DNA from: Timema cristinae
Lineage: Eukaryota; Arthropoda; Insecta; Phasmatodea; Timematidae
Length of the DNA stretch: 64,000 bases
Direction of reading: 5' to 3'
Assembly: GCA_039000515.1 (NCBI GenBank)
Contig: JBCFYV010000935.1
Coordinates: 60,364,346-60,428,345 of the forward strand
Shown here: piece after piece, positions 1 through 11,055 of the stretch
Layout of the letters: each line of letters opens with the position of its first letter
Position numbering within the stretch: the stretch's first letter is position 1
Position numbers and translations under genes: made by a program
The notes under the pieces: model-generated
Database searches by the model: none
What the model was told of the DNA's origin: nothing
The model's input: only the letters and a program-made list of their open reading frames with translations

Positions 1-85
1 TTCGGGAAAAATACCCAAGGTACCGACCGGGAATCGGACCCTCAGGCTCGTAGGCTGTATTTACTATTGCACCGTAAGGTCGATT
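1..85 (-). repeat. tRNA-like retroposon head (fragment)
   Basis: On the minus strand this reads like the 5' head of a tRNA-derived SINE: a B-box-like stretch (GGTCCGATTCCCGGTCGG) sits where it would in the T arm. It cannot fold as a complete tRNA gene because the acceptor strands do not pair, and it is cut by the window edge. Confidence 0.4.
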
Positions 86-205
86 TCATCTCCAGATATC
101 ATGATTTGACGTATGAATGAATACGGGAAAGTAGATTTAGTAACGTTTCTAGCTCTCGGATAAGAAGGACCTTCCCTATGAAAATCGTACTATACAGTAA
201 CTTAA
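86..205 (+). repeat. Dispersed repeat family E, copy 1
   Basis: The segment containing CATGATTTGACGTATGAATG, followed by a run ending in a CCTATGAAAAT..GTACTATAC-like stretch, recurs near 51.9-52.05 kb and 56.5-56.64 kb, and in diverged form near 14.2 kb. It has no coding content. Its class is unknown; the spread of copies shows only that it is an interspersed element. Confidence 0.55.
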
Positions 206-1227
206 CCGTGTGTGGATGGAAAAAGGGGGGGGGGGGGGGGGAGAAAAAAGGTTGAAGCCAGTGAAAGGTCAGATAGTACTGAAAATTGATTGCTGTGGCG
301 GCGAGTCTATTAAAGGTCCATAAACAATTAACGATTTTCTTAACATTTTCCCCCTTCCCCTATCACTCCCAACAAGTAGACAGTGGAGTGGCCGGGAAGC
401 AAACCCGGGCCCCAGTCAGTGACCTTGTGAGACGTGGCAACACCGCGGGCCGAACAGCTGTCGGTCCCAGTAGCGCGCCAGGTGCTCCAACAAACCCCTC
501 TTTCCAGCACTGTGTAACCCCCTCCCGCGCCTGAACGTAACCTCCCCCCCTTCCCTAGACACCCTTGCCGGTAACACAATACTACAGCGCTATGCCACAG
601 CGAGCTTGGGACCTCAGCATTGCGAGACCGCGCGCCGAAGCGGTTCCGAGGAGAACTAAGTGCTTCTCAACAAATCCCCATGTATTTTGCAGTTCATCCC
701 AGTCTAATTCAAAATTAAATCCCTTGTAGACCCTCAAGGACGTATAGAGCTATTTCTTCTTGGGGAATCCACTAGAAAGTTGAGGCAAGATATTGAAAGA
801 TGTGGAGAGGAGGGTGTATAATAATTAATCACAATCTTAACAGTTAATAACACCAATATTTAACTATTTTTCTCTGGACCACTAACTCGTTTCATTCCAA
901 GAAACTGCCCTTTGTTCCCCAATACCATTTGAAATGTTGGTCTAGTTAGTGCTACAATAGAAGCAAGGGTCTTTCAACCCTCGGCAGCAATTTTTGCGGC
1001 CCACTGCCTCATGAAAAATACAAAATCATTCAAAGAGAAAAAAATAAATACAGAAATATATTTTACATAATCAACTAATAAAATAAATACGTATTTTATA
1101 AACGATTTTTACTTTATGCGCGAAGAAAAGTATTGAGTTTGAATACAAAATATATTATACTTTGAACCGGCAAATGACAACTTTAGTGGACAAGACAAAT
1201 CGCGCTACCTCCTGCTGTTAAACGACA
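206..1227. other. No gene seen; simple sequence and old repeat debris
   Basis: There is a poly-G run of about 16 bases near 226-241. A segment near 960-1010 (CTTTCAACCCTCGGCAGC..GCGGCCCACTGC) resembles a decayed hAT-type MITE end. Open frames at 286-534 and 340-579 lack recognisable similarity and look like chance. Confidence 0.5.
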
Positions 1228-1845
1228 GAAAACCTACTTCACGAGAACTCCTACAGAGTGGCTACAAAACATACTTCACGAGAACTCCTACAGGGTGGCT
1301 ACAAAACATACTTCACGAGAACTCCTACAGGGTGGCTACAAAACGTACTTCACGAGAACTCCTACAGGGTGGCTACAAAACGTACTTCACGAGAACTCCT
1401 ACAGGGTGGCTACAAAACATACTTCACGAGAACTCCTACAGGGTGGCTACAAAACATACTTCACGAGAACTCCTACAGGGTGGCTACAAAACATACTTCA
1501 CGAGAACTCCTACAGGTGGCTACAAAACATACTTCACAGGAACTCCTACAGGGTGGCTACAAAACATACTTCACGAGAACTCCTACAGGGTGGCTACAAA
1601 ACATACTTCACGAGAACTCCTACAGGGTGGCTACAAAACATACTTCACGAGAACTCCTACAGGGTGGCTACAAAACGTACTTCTCGAGAACTCCTACAGG
1701 GTGGCTACAAAACATACTTCACGAGAACTCCTACAGGGTGGCTACAAAACATACTTCACGAGAACTCCTACAGGGTGGCTACAAAACGTACTTCTCGAGA
1801 ACTCCTACAGGATGGCTACAAAACATACTTCACGAGAACTCCTAA
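1228..1845 (+). repeat. 37-bp minisatellite, about 16.7 copies
   Basis: The unit contains CTACAGGGTGGCTACAAAAC followed by a CACGAGAACTC stretch, repeated head to tail with a few point variants (CATACTT/CGTACTT, CACGAG/CTCGAG) and one shortened copy near 1515-1550. Because 37 is not a multiple of three and the unit has no stop codon, all three forward frames stay open and each spells a 37-residue periodic peptide. That is a product of repeat arithmetic, not evidence for a protein. Confidence 0.95.
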
Positions 1846-3112
1846 TCCCTGGTGTCAGTAAGAGAATGAGTTAATACGAATATTTTAATAATGATTCAAT
1901 CCTAATATTGTCGGTAGAGTATTGAGGGCCGCGAGCCAACAAGGGACAGAAACTTTGGTCCTCGGACACAGACGGGGAAAGAACAGATAAACAACGCCTA
2001 TGTTAAACGGGTTGCGCTCCTTTTAGAGGCTTTACTCCTTCAACGTTAGGATCGCTAGGTGCGTTCCCCCAGTGACTAAAGCGCAATCAAATGAGCTTTT
2101 TTTAAACGACTCACTTTAAACTCGAATTTATTAGAAGGCAAACACAAAATATGATCTAGAGTCAATCGGCCATCACCGAGCAAGCTTCAGGTAGCGGCCA
2201 TCCTTGCCCTTGGACATAAAAAGGTTGAAGACCTTTGGTTTAAAGGATGCATCTTGTAAGTGAATATTACAATAATAATTAGATAGTATTTGGCTAGTGG
2301 CATAGTAAATGAATAGTAATATTTAAACAAAAATCACCTTATTTAAGTGTTTATACAGGATGGGACAGAAACAATTAGACAATCAATGCAGAGGAAAGTG
2401 CTGGACAAAGTGCTGGAGGTTTGTCTGACGTCCGGTGGAACTCACCTGAGAGACAATCAGTGTAAAAGTGTATTATGTAGTTTGCTTTTATTTAGCTAGT
2501 AACATTTACTTTTCAATTAAAGTGTTACGTTCCAAGTCAATCGTTTCGGCCCCACCCCGTACTTATATGTTGACCCCCCAAACCCTATTATGAGGGTTTC
2601 ATCAATTTCAGGGGAACGGAGGGGAGAGGTGGATCCGGAAGGTCATTAAACCAAACGGTCGGTGTTTTCCAGCTGTGTTTATAAAGAATTCCAATTTCCA
2701 CAGACATCGTCATCATTGAATCAAAGACTGCCTTAGACAAACATTCTTAGATAAAGACATTTTGTCTCGGACGAGTGGGATTGGCTGCACACCAGATAAT
2801 TCATTTTGTCTAAAATAAAAGTCAGACCTTCTTGAATATGGTTCCTCTGTAAAATCCGATATGCAATGGGATGAGGAGGAAGCAATTTGCGGTTGAAATT
2901 ATTTGTTCTTTACGTTAGAAGGAAACACAAGTAGACGTATGGTTCAGAGAATGGTCTGTCTTTGCTCTGCCACCATCACCACAAGTTGTTCACCGTCTAA
3001 TTCCATTATAATACACAAACTATTAATAATTAATTAAAAACCACACGAGTGCTAGTAAAACACGACAACACCTCAACCGGTGTAAACAATACCACGTGGG
3101 GTGGATGTCAGT
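1846..3112. other. No gene seen
   Basis: Mixed-composition DNA with no long open frame, no recognisable repeat head or tail, and no tRNA-like motif that I can support. Confidence 0.45.
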
Positions 3113-3345
3113 TGTTTTTAGCACCATGTCTTACTAACCGTTCGGGTTATATGCTTATGTACTGATTACGCTAATGGTTTTAGTGATTAGGGAGATATAC
3201 CAGCATTTGCGTGTAAGGATAGTGGAAAATCATTTTGGAAAAAACCTCAATACACCCGATCGAGATTCAAAACTCGGTCTCCTCGTCATCGGCATTCCAG
3301 TCTATTGCGAGAACAGTGCCTTAGAGAACGAGGGTTGGATGTCAG
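3113..3345 (-). mobile_element. SINE family A copy (diverged)
   Basis: Read on the minus strand it has the tRNA-like B box region (CTCGGTTTTG..ATCG), then the body, and ends in the diagnostic 3' tail ATAACCCGAACGG followed by TAGTAAGACATGGTGC. Diverged from the best copies at 37292 and 49771. The open frame 3174-3434 lies across it and is not a gene. Confidence 0.7.
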
Positions 3346-3611
3346 TTGAGCTGGATGACGGGGACTGGCCAGAGGTTTGTCCGATAATCCGTTCAGACAA
3401 AACTAAGCGCAAGGGAGTGACTAATCGTGACTAATCGACACCAAAGCTGTCTCAGACATGATGACTTATGCAGTGTGCAGCGCCTGATTTTATCCGATGT
3501 ATATTCTGCGTATTTTCACTCTGTTCGAGACAGTCTTGTCTGATCCGCGCGATGCCGGCCTTAGTTTCAAGTATAGGTGAAGTCATGTGAATGATGTTTT
3601 TAACACGATAC

Positions 3612-3711
3612 NNNNNNNNNNNNNNNNNNNNNNNNNNNNNNNNNNNNNNNNNNNNNNNNNNNNNNNNNNNNNNNNNNNNNNNNNNNNNNNNNNNNNNNNN
3701 NNNNNNNNNNN
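3612..3711. other. Assembly gap (100 N)
   Basis: Exactly 100 N characters, the conventional length for a gap of unknown size. Any open frame spanning it is meaningless. Confidence 0.99.
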
Positions 3712-4403
3712 TCACCGATATTGGTGTATTAGTTTATAAATGTTGCCTGAAAAAGTTTGTACTTTCTAAAAGGCTCTTTTTATAAAAATTGGACTCTACA
3801 TATAAAGAGTTGTTTTTCCACAGCGCTTTTACTACCGGTTTGGGCTTTACTACAGTTGCTCTAGTGCGAGCCTGACGACTTGTAGCCCACGACCACTGAT
3901 GCATAAAATATTAGTGTCACTGTAATTATTTAACTATGAGAGGCTGAAATCATAAACAAAACCTTCCAAGTGCTGGTATGGGCTCAAACCAGAGTCCCTT
4001 AACGACCGCGGATATCGACCTAAATTAAAGACTTAATAGCCGCCCTCACGCGATATAACCGCGGGGAGGGAGGGGGTCGATCAGTGGAGAAGTCCCTTGT
4101 CCCCCTGTGGCACCGAACCAGCGACCCACCCTCCGTGCAGATTAGCATGAAATGTACGAGACTTGAGGGGTCCCGGGATTTAGCCCGCACCGACTTGTTT
4201 TGCTATGCTCGGGTCGTAGCGAGCATAATAATAACAATAATAATAATAATACCCGCGCATTATGCGAGCAACGCCCCCCCCCCCCCCTCTTCACCTAATG
4301 TTAAACTGTTACGATGCGCACCGGGACAGTCGGAGAAAACATATGTGGAGCACTAGCGCCCGATGTTTGTTCGTGGGGTCCGCAACAGTTTGGGTTGTTT
4401 GTC
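3712..4403. other. No gene seen; short ATA microsatellite
   Basis: Contains a small (ATA)n run near 4226-4251 and a poly-C run near 4274-4288. No supported gene. Confidence 0.45.
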
Positions 4404-4632
4404 ACCGCGTGTCTCTACTCGTTCGGGTTATACGCTTATGTACTATTTACGCGCATGGTGGAAGGTTTATAGGAACGCATTTACGTGGAATGAGAGCGAA
4501 AAAAAACAACACATTCTGTAAAAAGCTCCCTCAATACACCCAGCCGAGATTCGAACCTCAATCTCCCCGTCATCAGCAGTCTATAGTCTAATGCCAGAGT
4601 AGCGCCACAGACCATGCGGCCACCGAAGCAGT
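4404..4632 (-). mobile_element. SINE family A copy
   Basis: Minus-strand orientation: the head contains GAGGTTCGAATCTCGG (B box), with GTGGCGCT-type sequence upstream, and the element ends in ATAACCCGAACG. The terminal GCGGTGCTA is degraded here. Confidence 0.75.
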
Positions 4633-4688
4633 GATCACCACTTTGCCTCTAGTGTAGGCCGGTTTGCTATATATTGCTCTCTTTTTTT

Positions 4689-4921
4689 TAGCACCGCGCC
4701 CTACAAACCGTTCGGGTTATACGCTTAAGTACTAATTACGCGAATGGACTAGGAATTGGAAAGGTTGCATTTAGAGAAAGTGAACCCGCATTCGCGTGGA
4801 GGGAGAGTGGGGAAAACCACCCCAGTTCACCCGACCGAGATTCGAACCTCGATCTCCCCGTCCTCGGCAGTCTAGCTCAACACGAATCAGGCGCGTTAGC
4901 TAACTACGCCACCGAGACGGG
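4689..4921 (-). mobile_element. SINE family A copy, well preserved
   Basis: Reads in minus orientation from a tRNA-like head (GGTGGCGTAGTTAGC A box; GAGGTTCGAATCTCGG B box) through the body (CTCCACGCGAATGCGGGTTC) to the tail ATAACCCGAACGG..GGGCGCGGTGCTAA. Length about 233 bp. The head resembles a tRNA but lacks pairing acceptor arms, so it is a SINE, not a tRNA gene. Confidence 0.85.
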
Positions 4922-5839
4922 TATCTATCACTCTGCACTCTGTTTAGAGAGTTAATCTCGACAAGTCTGGCTCTTCTCTATGTACACTTCAATCAAACCA
5001 AATATTACAACAGATTGAAAGGAGAAGCAGAACTGAGAATACAGATGTCTTCAATTAAGTCCGTTATCACGTGAGAACAAACAACAAACAAAACACGCAT
5101 CTCACCAAAAAACAAACATTGTTTTGGGAAAAGTAAAACATATGTTATGTTTAAACCGAAATTATTTTAGTTGCCAAATTTCTCAAAGTTTTAAATTCCA
5201 ATACGGTAACCGAATTATGTAAGCCATATTTTACAATATTTTCATTACCTATACACAAATATTTACGATTTAAAAAAAGGGGGGGAGGGAGAAATAATAC
5301 CCAAACAATTTAAAAATATGTATATTTTTATAGGGGGTGGTGGCTCTGCAATAATATGATAATTTGTTAAGAGTGTAAAGGGCTCCGATGGGTCACAGTG
5401 AAATGTTATTATTGACAGGGCCTGGATTTTAATGACATGTCTTCTTTTTTCACAACACATACAATGCCCATGTGTACATACATTTTGTCCATGACCCCCT
5501 AGTCAAGGAAACATTTTTTTATGGGTCAGTCTTTGTCATTTTAAGTAATATTTTGTTGGTTTGGGTCCTTTTTAGACAGTTATAAGTCATTTACAAGCAT
5601 TTCTGTTAAATAATTATATTTTAAAATACTATAGATCCTTTATAATACATCAATATCCAAACATACAATATTTTTAATCATACAGTTGTCGAAGTGAAAA
5701 GGCTCATGTTTGGTTTGGCGAGACAATGCTACAAGGCTGGAGAGGGTCGCGTTGGGAGCCAATCAGAAGCAGATATTCGTAAAGACACGCTACCGATTGG
5801 GCTAAGGTGTCGGACGAGAAACAAATTAATACGCTATAA
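4922..5839. other. AT-rich stretch without a gene
   Basis: AT-rich DNA with no supported coding region. A short tRNA-like remnant (CTACCGATTGGGCTAAGG) near 5789-5806 resembles the head of SINE family C. Confidence 0.45.
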
Positions 5840-6150
5840 CTTGAAATAGTCGACGTTGATGGTCTCGGAGTAAAGCGTTCGCCTCAGGACCCAATGGTCG
5901 TGGGTTCAGAACCAACCTTGGAAGGTGGAATTTTCTTTGAGCGATAAAAGTCTGTAGCACAACTTCCTTCGGAGGGGGAGTAAAGCCGTTGGTCCCAGGT
6001 CGATTGTGCCATGTGGAAATACCTTTCGCTCTCGCTGATAGAAATTCTGTGTGGAAGGCAACAGGGAACCAGCACACAACTTCCTCAACTCCTCTAGTAC
6101 CAGATGGTGCAGGTAGCAGTAACCAGCCCCCGGGGTCCATGGACCGTACA
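5840..6150 (+). repeat. tRNA-headed retroposon, different family
   Basis: Begins with a tRNA-like stretch on the plus strand (GATGGTCTCGGAGTAAAGCG, then GTCGTGGGTTCAGAACC as a B-box-like element) followed by a GC-richer unrelated body. It abuts SINE family B immediately downstream. The open frames on both strands here are shadows of this non-coding body. Confidence 0.55.
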
Positions 6151-6154
6151 AGTA

Positions 6155-6425
6155 TTATTAGCACCGCGTCTTACTACCCGTTCGGGTTATACGCTCTTAC
6201 GCTAATGTGTAATGGTAGGGTGATTGTGAGATGAAATGAAGGACCTACAGTTTAACGTGGAATCCGAACCACGGTGGAGACCTGGTATTCCTCACATTCA
6301 CAAGATATCTTGTCAGAGGTGAAGGAAGGGTTTGGTAATCAGATAAATCTTTGCCGGGACCGAGGATTGAACCCCGGCCGCCAGCATAGAAGTCTGACAC
6401 CTTACCCCTAGACCACCAGGTCACC
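6155..6425 (-). mobile_element. SINE family B copy, full length
   Basis: Minus orientation: head GGTGACCTGGTGGTCTAGGG (A box) and GGGGTTCAATCCTCGG (B box), body with CCACCGTGGTTCGGATTCC, and the tail ATAACCCGAACGGG..GACGCGGTGCTAATAAT shared with family A. About 270 bp. Confidence 0.88.
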
Positions 6426-6927
6426 CCGTACAAGTAAAACCTAGGCTTAGTTCGCACTCACACCCTTGAGGAACGACGACCCGCGATACAGTTCCAGAGC
6501 AGTCGCCCGAGAGTCGAGACGAGTGTACCGCCCATTACGTCACATTAATAGCGCGGGACGTAATGGGCGTGCTAGTAATGCTAAATTACTCCGCCCACCC
6601 GCACGACACCAAACTACACGGATATTCCTACATACATAATATACACACTACCCCCATACATACACATACACATGCATTCTCTTTCGGTTGAGGGCGAAGA
6701 GGAGGGTGGGGGGGGAGCAAGGGGGCGAAAAAGGATTTCGCACAGTACCGGGGAAAGGGATGGAAGGGTGAGGGGTGGGCATTCGTTTGGTTCCTTCGTT
6801 GAGAGTTTTTACAGGCACATAAAGGACGCGTTATCACCAGAGTCGATCATTTTCGAAACTTAATCGAAACAACTTAATTAGAAAACAAGGTCGGGACAAT
6901 CGAATGTTTTTATTTATTTATTTATTT
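6426..6927. other. No gene seen; CA-rich microsatellite
   Basis: Contains a CATA/CACA run around 6630-6675 and a purine-rich tract. The open frames here are low-complexity and unsupported. Confidence 0.45.
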
Positions 6928-7172
6928 TAGCACCGCGCCTTACTACTCGTCCAGGTTTTATACGTATGTACTAATTACGCCAGTGAGTTAGTTATGAGGA
7001 AGGCTGAATTTAGAGGAAGTGCACCCACATTCACGTGGAAAGCGAGTGTAAAGCAATTTTTTTTAAAACATACTCGAAGTATACTCGATCGAAATTCGAA
7101 ACCTTGATCTCCCTGCCATTAACAGTATAGTCTAATGCGAGTGTGAAGCCTTAGAGCTTATACCACCAAAAC
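6928..7172 (-). mobile_element. SINE family A copy
   Basis: Minus orientation, with tail (GTAAGGCGCGGTGCTAAAAT) and a weakened B box (GGTTTCGAATTTCG). Preceded by an (ATTT)n tract at the tail end, as expected for the 3' end of such elements. Confidence 0.72.
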
Positions 7173-7244
7173 AAGTTTATATTATTATTATTACTACTAC
7201 TAACAGTGTCTTGGACGTCAATCTCAGTGAACTAACTCTCTATC

Positions 7245-7395
7245 AACGCTTCCGTGTTTTTTACAAGTGGTTTTCAACTCTACCTCCACGCAAATGCGGG
7301 TACACTTCAAAAGTCAACCTTCCTCATCACTTACACAAGCGTAATAAAGTAAATATGCGTATAGTCTGAACAAGTAGTAAGGCGCGGTGATATAT
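7245..7395 (+). mobile_element. SINE family A copy, 5' truncated
   Basis: Plus orientation. The body (CTCCACGCAAATGCGGGTAC) and a diverged tail ending GTAGTAAGGCGCGGTG are present; the tRNA-like head is missing or too diverged to see. Confidence 0.62.
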
Positions 7396-7479
7396 AAAAA
7401 AGAATTTTTCTAATTGTTCAAAAGGTTCTACCTATGAAAATGGAACTGTACAAATTAAAGTTAAATAATGTAAAATCAG

Positions 7480-7712
7480 ATCACACCAGTTGTTGTCGGA
7501 CTCATCTAGTATAATTAACAAGTGACGGGAAGTTAAGGGTTCGTTCCCAGCAGGATGTACCGAGGGTATTTTATACCGACTGGTACCACCAAAATCCCTC
7601 CACAAAAATGCAATTACATTTCCTCTAAATTCTACTTTTCCCCGATCAGACCCCATTAACGCAATCAAAAGGCGTATATCCCTGATGGGTAGTAAGACGA
7701 GATGGCGGGGGG
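7480..7712 (+). mobile_element. SINE family A copy, diverged
   Basis: Plus orientation: B-box-like GGGTTCGTTCCCAGC, body with a TTTCCTCTAAATTCTAC stretch, and tail ATGGGTAGTAAGACGAGATG. The minus-strand open frame 7432-7767 runs across it and should not be annotated as protein. Confidence 0.65.
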
Positions 7713-8295
7713 GAGGATTGTAAGAAGTGAGGGATGCGGGGTTCCTCTGAGCTAACAGCCCCATCACTTGGTTTAAGGTGGGATATAAAATGATGAACGC
7801 CGCTACGGTGATAACACCTCAACACTATCCGTCCTGCTCACCGGCCCACTGCAGATCCACCCCTAGCGGAACGCCGACAAAAGGGTCGCAATGGAAACAG
7901 TTTATCGGCGCTGAAGATCAAATCAATAGGACGACCGTGTTTTCAATTTCCGAACCTCCCCACGGGTCACAAGATAATAAATTGGCGGGCGTGAAACGGA
8001 TACACCAGAGAGAGAAAAATAATGACGAAAGAAAATATATGTAATGTAAAAAAAAAAAAAAATCAGTTTCGGGGTCGGCGTCAGTTTATTGTTGTTTATC
8101 TGCGCGCAGCATCGTCGTCAGTTGACACGGTGGCCGTAATATCAACACGAGGCGCTAAATCCCCTCACCCTTTCCTTTTCACCCTATTGTACCTACATTT
8201 ACAACCGACACACAGAAGGGTACTAATAAAACGAATCGTAGCTGGTTGATACTTTATCTCACAGGTTTAAAATAGGTGTCATATATATCTACTTC
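7713..8295. other. No gene seen
   Basis: A TTTAAGGTGGGAT motif near 7771 resembles one end of the TTAA foldback MITE found elsewhere in the window, but no partner end is visible. Poly-A of about 14 at 8048. The open frames are unsupported. Confidence 0.4.
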
Positions 8296-8532
8296 GATGG
8301 CCGCGTGGTCTTACGCGCTAATCTCGTGTTGGACTAGACTGTCGAAGACGGAGAGATAGGGTTCGATCCCGGTCGGGTGCACTGAGGTTTTTCCCCTTAA
8401 ATGGTTTTCTACTCTCTCTCCAAGCCAATTCGGGTGCATTTCGTCTAAATTAAGCCTTCCTAACCCTAACCCATTAGTGTAATTAGTACATAAGCGTATA
8501 ACCCGATCGGGTAGTAAGACGCGATGCTAAAA
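8296..8532 (+). mobile_element. SINE family A copy, full length
   Basis: Plus orientation and easy to read: head (GATGGCCGCGTGGTCTTACG), B box (GGGTTCGATCCCGGTCGG), body (CTCTCTCTCCAAGCCAATTC) and tail (ATAACCCGATCGGGTAGTAA, then GACGCGATGCTAA). Confidence 0.83.
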
Positions 8533-8547
8533 GTATATACCAGTACA

Positions 8548-8745
8548 CAACTTATAAACTAACTTGAATCTAGAACAGACACAACACCCAGTCCCCACCC
8601 GGTTAATTCATCATTGTGTAGAGGGAAACCCCACATATCACTAATTATACATTTTTCGGCCATGCTGGTCATCGAACCCGGAACCCTTAGCTCAGTAGAA
8701 ATACAGGCTAACGACTGGTCTAAGGAGTCGGACGGCAGAAGAATA
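8548..8745 (-). mobile_element. SINE family C copy
   Basis: Minus orientation with a tRNA-like head (CTTAGACCAGTCGTTAGCC; B box GGGTTCCGGGTTCGATGACC) and a body ending in a GTTCTAGATTCAAGTTAG-like stretch. Related copies lie at 51408-51552, 53560-53740 and 55446-55645. Confidence 0.72.
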
Positions 8746-8797
8746 GATTCCGACCGATGCAAAGTTCAGTGAAGATAATTTTAAGAGGGTACATTTT

Positions 8798-9226
8798 GAT
8801 TCACACATTTCAGCGGAAATTGAAAGCAGAATCTGGTCGACTGGGGTAGGAATTCATAAGCTCGCAAAGATGTGTGTTGACCCATAATGCTTTACAACAC
8901 AAACTTAAAACATCTGGTTAATTTTTAGAAGAAAAACTTATATTTTAGATGTAATGTCACGATGCATGTTTTACAATTATTATTGTGTTGTGAAACAAAT
9001 CTACACAAAACAGGAAGGACACAGTAGACACAGCTGTCTGCTTGTATTCGATTGGTTCCTCCACGACGAATGTATGGGGAACGCGGTCAAAGCTGAGATT
9101 GTTTCTACGAGTGCAGAGCGAGCGACCTACGTTCTACGTAATTCGTGCTAGTTTCGTGTGATTGGTTTGGATCTCATCACGTGACATTTCAGCTCTGCTC
9201 TTGTTTTCCTGCGAACTTGTGAATCC
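8798..9226. mobile_element. MITE family F, copy 1
   Basis: Starts GATTCACAC and ends GTGTGAATC-like (CTTGTGAATC), and aligns in order with 11901-12467 (for example GTTGACCCATAATGC against GTTGACCCATGATGC). Terminal inverted repeats are imperfect here. It has no coding capacity. The 65-codon open frame inside it is not a gene. Confidence 0.62.
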
Positions 9227-9459
9227 ACAGTAAGGTCTACGGAAAGATCTTGTAGGAAACAATCAGAAAAAAACATTCCTTACTTGCCATCGGGTCAAAT
9301 GGTAAGCAGGGAGGAAGGGCAAGTGGGGAAATCCGATGGAACAATAGATTTGTATGCACATACCTAACTCGAAATAAAGATGGCCAGTGCCTTAACAGAG
9401 TTTGAAGAGTAGGTTTTATTTTAACATTTCTGTCAATGATTCCCTCTGTGGGACAGAAT

Positions 9460-9850
9460 AACACTACCCTTATACTGCTAGTGATTTAGCCAAGACCTCC
9501 CTTCAAGAAGAACAGCCTTTGGGGCAAAGTAACACTACGCTTCAACTGTTAGTGATATGGCCAAGAACTTCCCAGCACTTGAATCACTACATTCAAGAAG
9601 AACGACCCTTGAGACAAAGTAGCACTACCCTTCAACGTTAGTGATATGGCCAAGAACTTCCCAGCACTTGAATCACTACATTCAAGAAGAACGACCCTTG
9701 GAACAAAGTAACACTACGCTTCAACCGTTAGTGATATGGCCAAGAACTTCCCAGCACTTGAATCACTACATCAAGAAGAACGACCCTTGAGACAAAGTAG
9801 CACTACCTTCAACCGTTAGTGATATGGCCAAGTACTTTGAATCACTACAT
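9460..9850. repeat. 89-90 bp tandem repeat, about 4.4 copies
   Basis: The unit contains GTTAGTGATATGGCCAAG, CTTGAATCACTACAT and CAAGAAGAACGACCCTTG. The first and last copies are shortened; internal copies differ by a few bases. Confidence 0.93.
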
Positions 9851-10497
9851 CCAAAAAGCCCCACGGGACAACTATTGGTGAGATACGAGGTCCCCAAACC
9901 ATTTGACGCGCTCGTTCCTATTGAATTATTTAATAGAAATCCTGTGAACACGGACATTTTAAAGAGGTATTTATCCAACTGAACGTAGATGAGCTATAAT
10001 ACTGCACGTGACCTCAGTGCGCCACCAAATGCCCGCGAGACCTGCTCGGAGAGCAGTGTGGATATAGTTCTGCCTCGTCATCAGGGGAGCAGCAACATGT
10101 TGTCTGAGGGTTAGGGAGGCACGAGCCTTGCACAGGGTTTGTTTACAACAGCACCCTCCACTCAAGCAAGCACCCCTCGCTTTCAGACAGAGGGCCATCT
10201 GCCGTCTGTGCGCGAGCTGCGTGTGTGTACCACCGACAAGACCTCAACAGGTCGGTCGGTAGGGCTGCACGCTGCGGTACAACACATTACCTCACTCCAC
10301 ATCAACCTGTACGTCAACACACCATCACCGACAGGGACATTCTTCCAACAAAAATGCTGGGGAACGGTTTATTTAAATTCAACCTTCTTATCCTACTCCC
10401 CATAAGCTGGCCGGGTTTTGTCGTAAAGAGCAAGACATAGTAACAAATACACTAATTAATATTATGGCGGTTTCTGCAACGTTTAATAGCTAGAGGG
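9851..10497. other. No gene seen
   Basis: Several overlapping open frames of 70-88 codons occur on both strands between 9971 and 10440. Overlap on both strands and lack of any recognisable domain argue against coding. Confidence 0.4.
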
Positions 10498-10776
10498 GTG
10501 ACCTGGCGGTCTAGGGGTAAGGTGTCAGACTTCTGTGCTGGGGTCCGTTGTTCAATCCTCGGTCCCGGCACAGATTTATCTTATTACCAAACCCTTCCTT
10601 CACCTCTGACAAGACATCTTGTGAATGTGGGGAATGCCAGACCTCCACCGTGGTTCGGATTCCACGTTAAACTGTAGGTCCTTCATTTCAATCACCCTAC
10701 CATTACACATTAGCGTAAGTGCGTATAACCCGAATGGGTAGTAAAACGCGGCGCTAATAATAATAATAATAATATG
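10498..10776 (+). mobile_element. SINE family B copy, full length
   Basis: Plus orientation: head GTGACCTGGCGGTCTAGGGG, B-box-like TTGTTCAATCCTCGG, body with CCACCGTGGTTCGGATTCC, tail ATAACCCGAATGGGTAGTAA and an (AAT)n end. Confidence 0.88.
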
Positions 10777-10860
10777 GTTAGAGAGAATGATTTGAAGCCT
10801 TATGGATACTGAGTCAATCACTTTTGATGTCTAAAACTGGCTTGAAAAGTTCCTGAGTAG

Positions 10861-11055
10861 TTTTTTTTTTTTTTTTTGCGTTCCACGTCTTACTACCCAT
10901 CCGGGCTATCCGCATATTTTCACAAGTGGGATGAAGATAAGACCAATAGCATTTAGAGAAAATGTAACTGTCTGCGTGGAGCGAGAGAAGAAAATATTTA
11001 GGGGCGGGGGCATGGGATTCAAACCCCGACATCCCTGTCATCTGTAAACAACACG
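10861..11055 (-). mobile_element. SINE family A copy, rearranged
   Basis: Minus orientation with B-box-like GGGTTTGAATCCC, a body containing CTCCACGCAGAC, and a diverged tail (ATAGCCCGGATGGGTAGTAA). A poly-T run (poly-A on the element strand) follows the tail. Confidence 0.62.

Noticed and set aside
1228..1845. CRISPR-like array or secreted repeat protein
   Set aside because: Units are head to tail with no unique spacers, and the open frames result from a stop-free 37-bp unit.
3452..3785. Open frames running through the N gap
   Set aside because: They consist largely of undefined codons.
4689..4921. Functional tRNA genes at this and other tRNA-like heads
   Set aside because: A and B boxes are present, but acceptor stems do not pair, and the heads continue into SINE bodies with a shared tail.
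7771..7783. Fourth copy of the TTAA foldback MITE
   Set aside because: Only one 13-base end motif; no hairpin arm or opposite end nearby.
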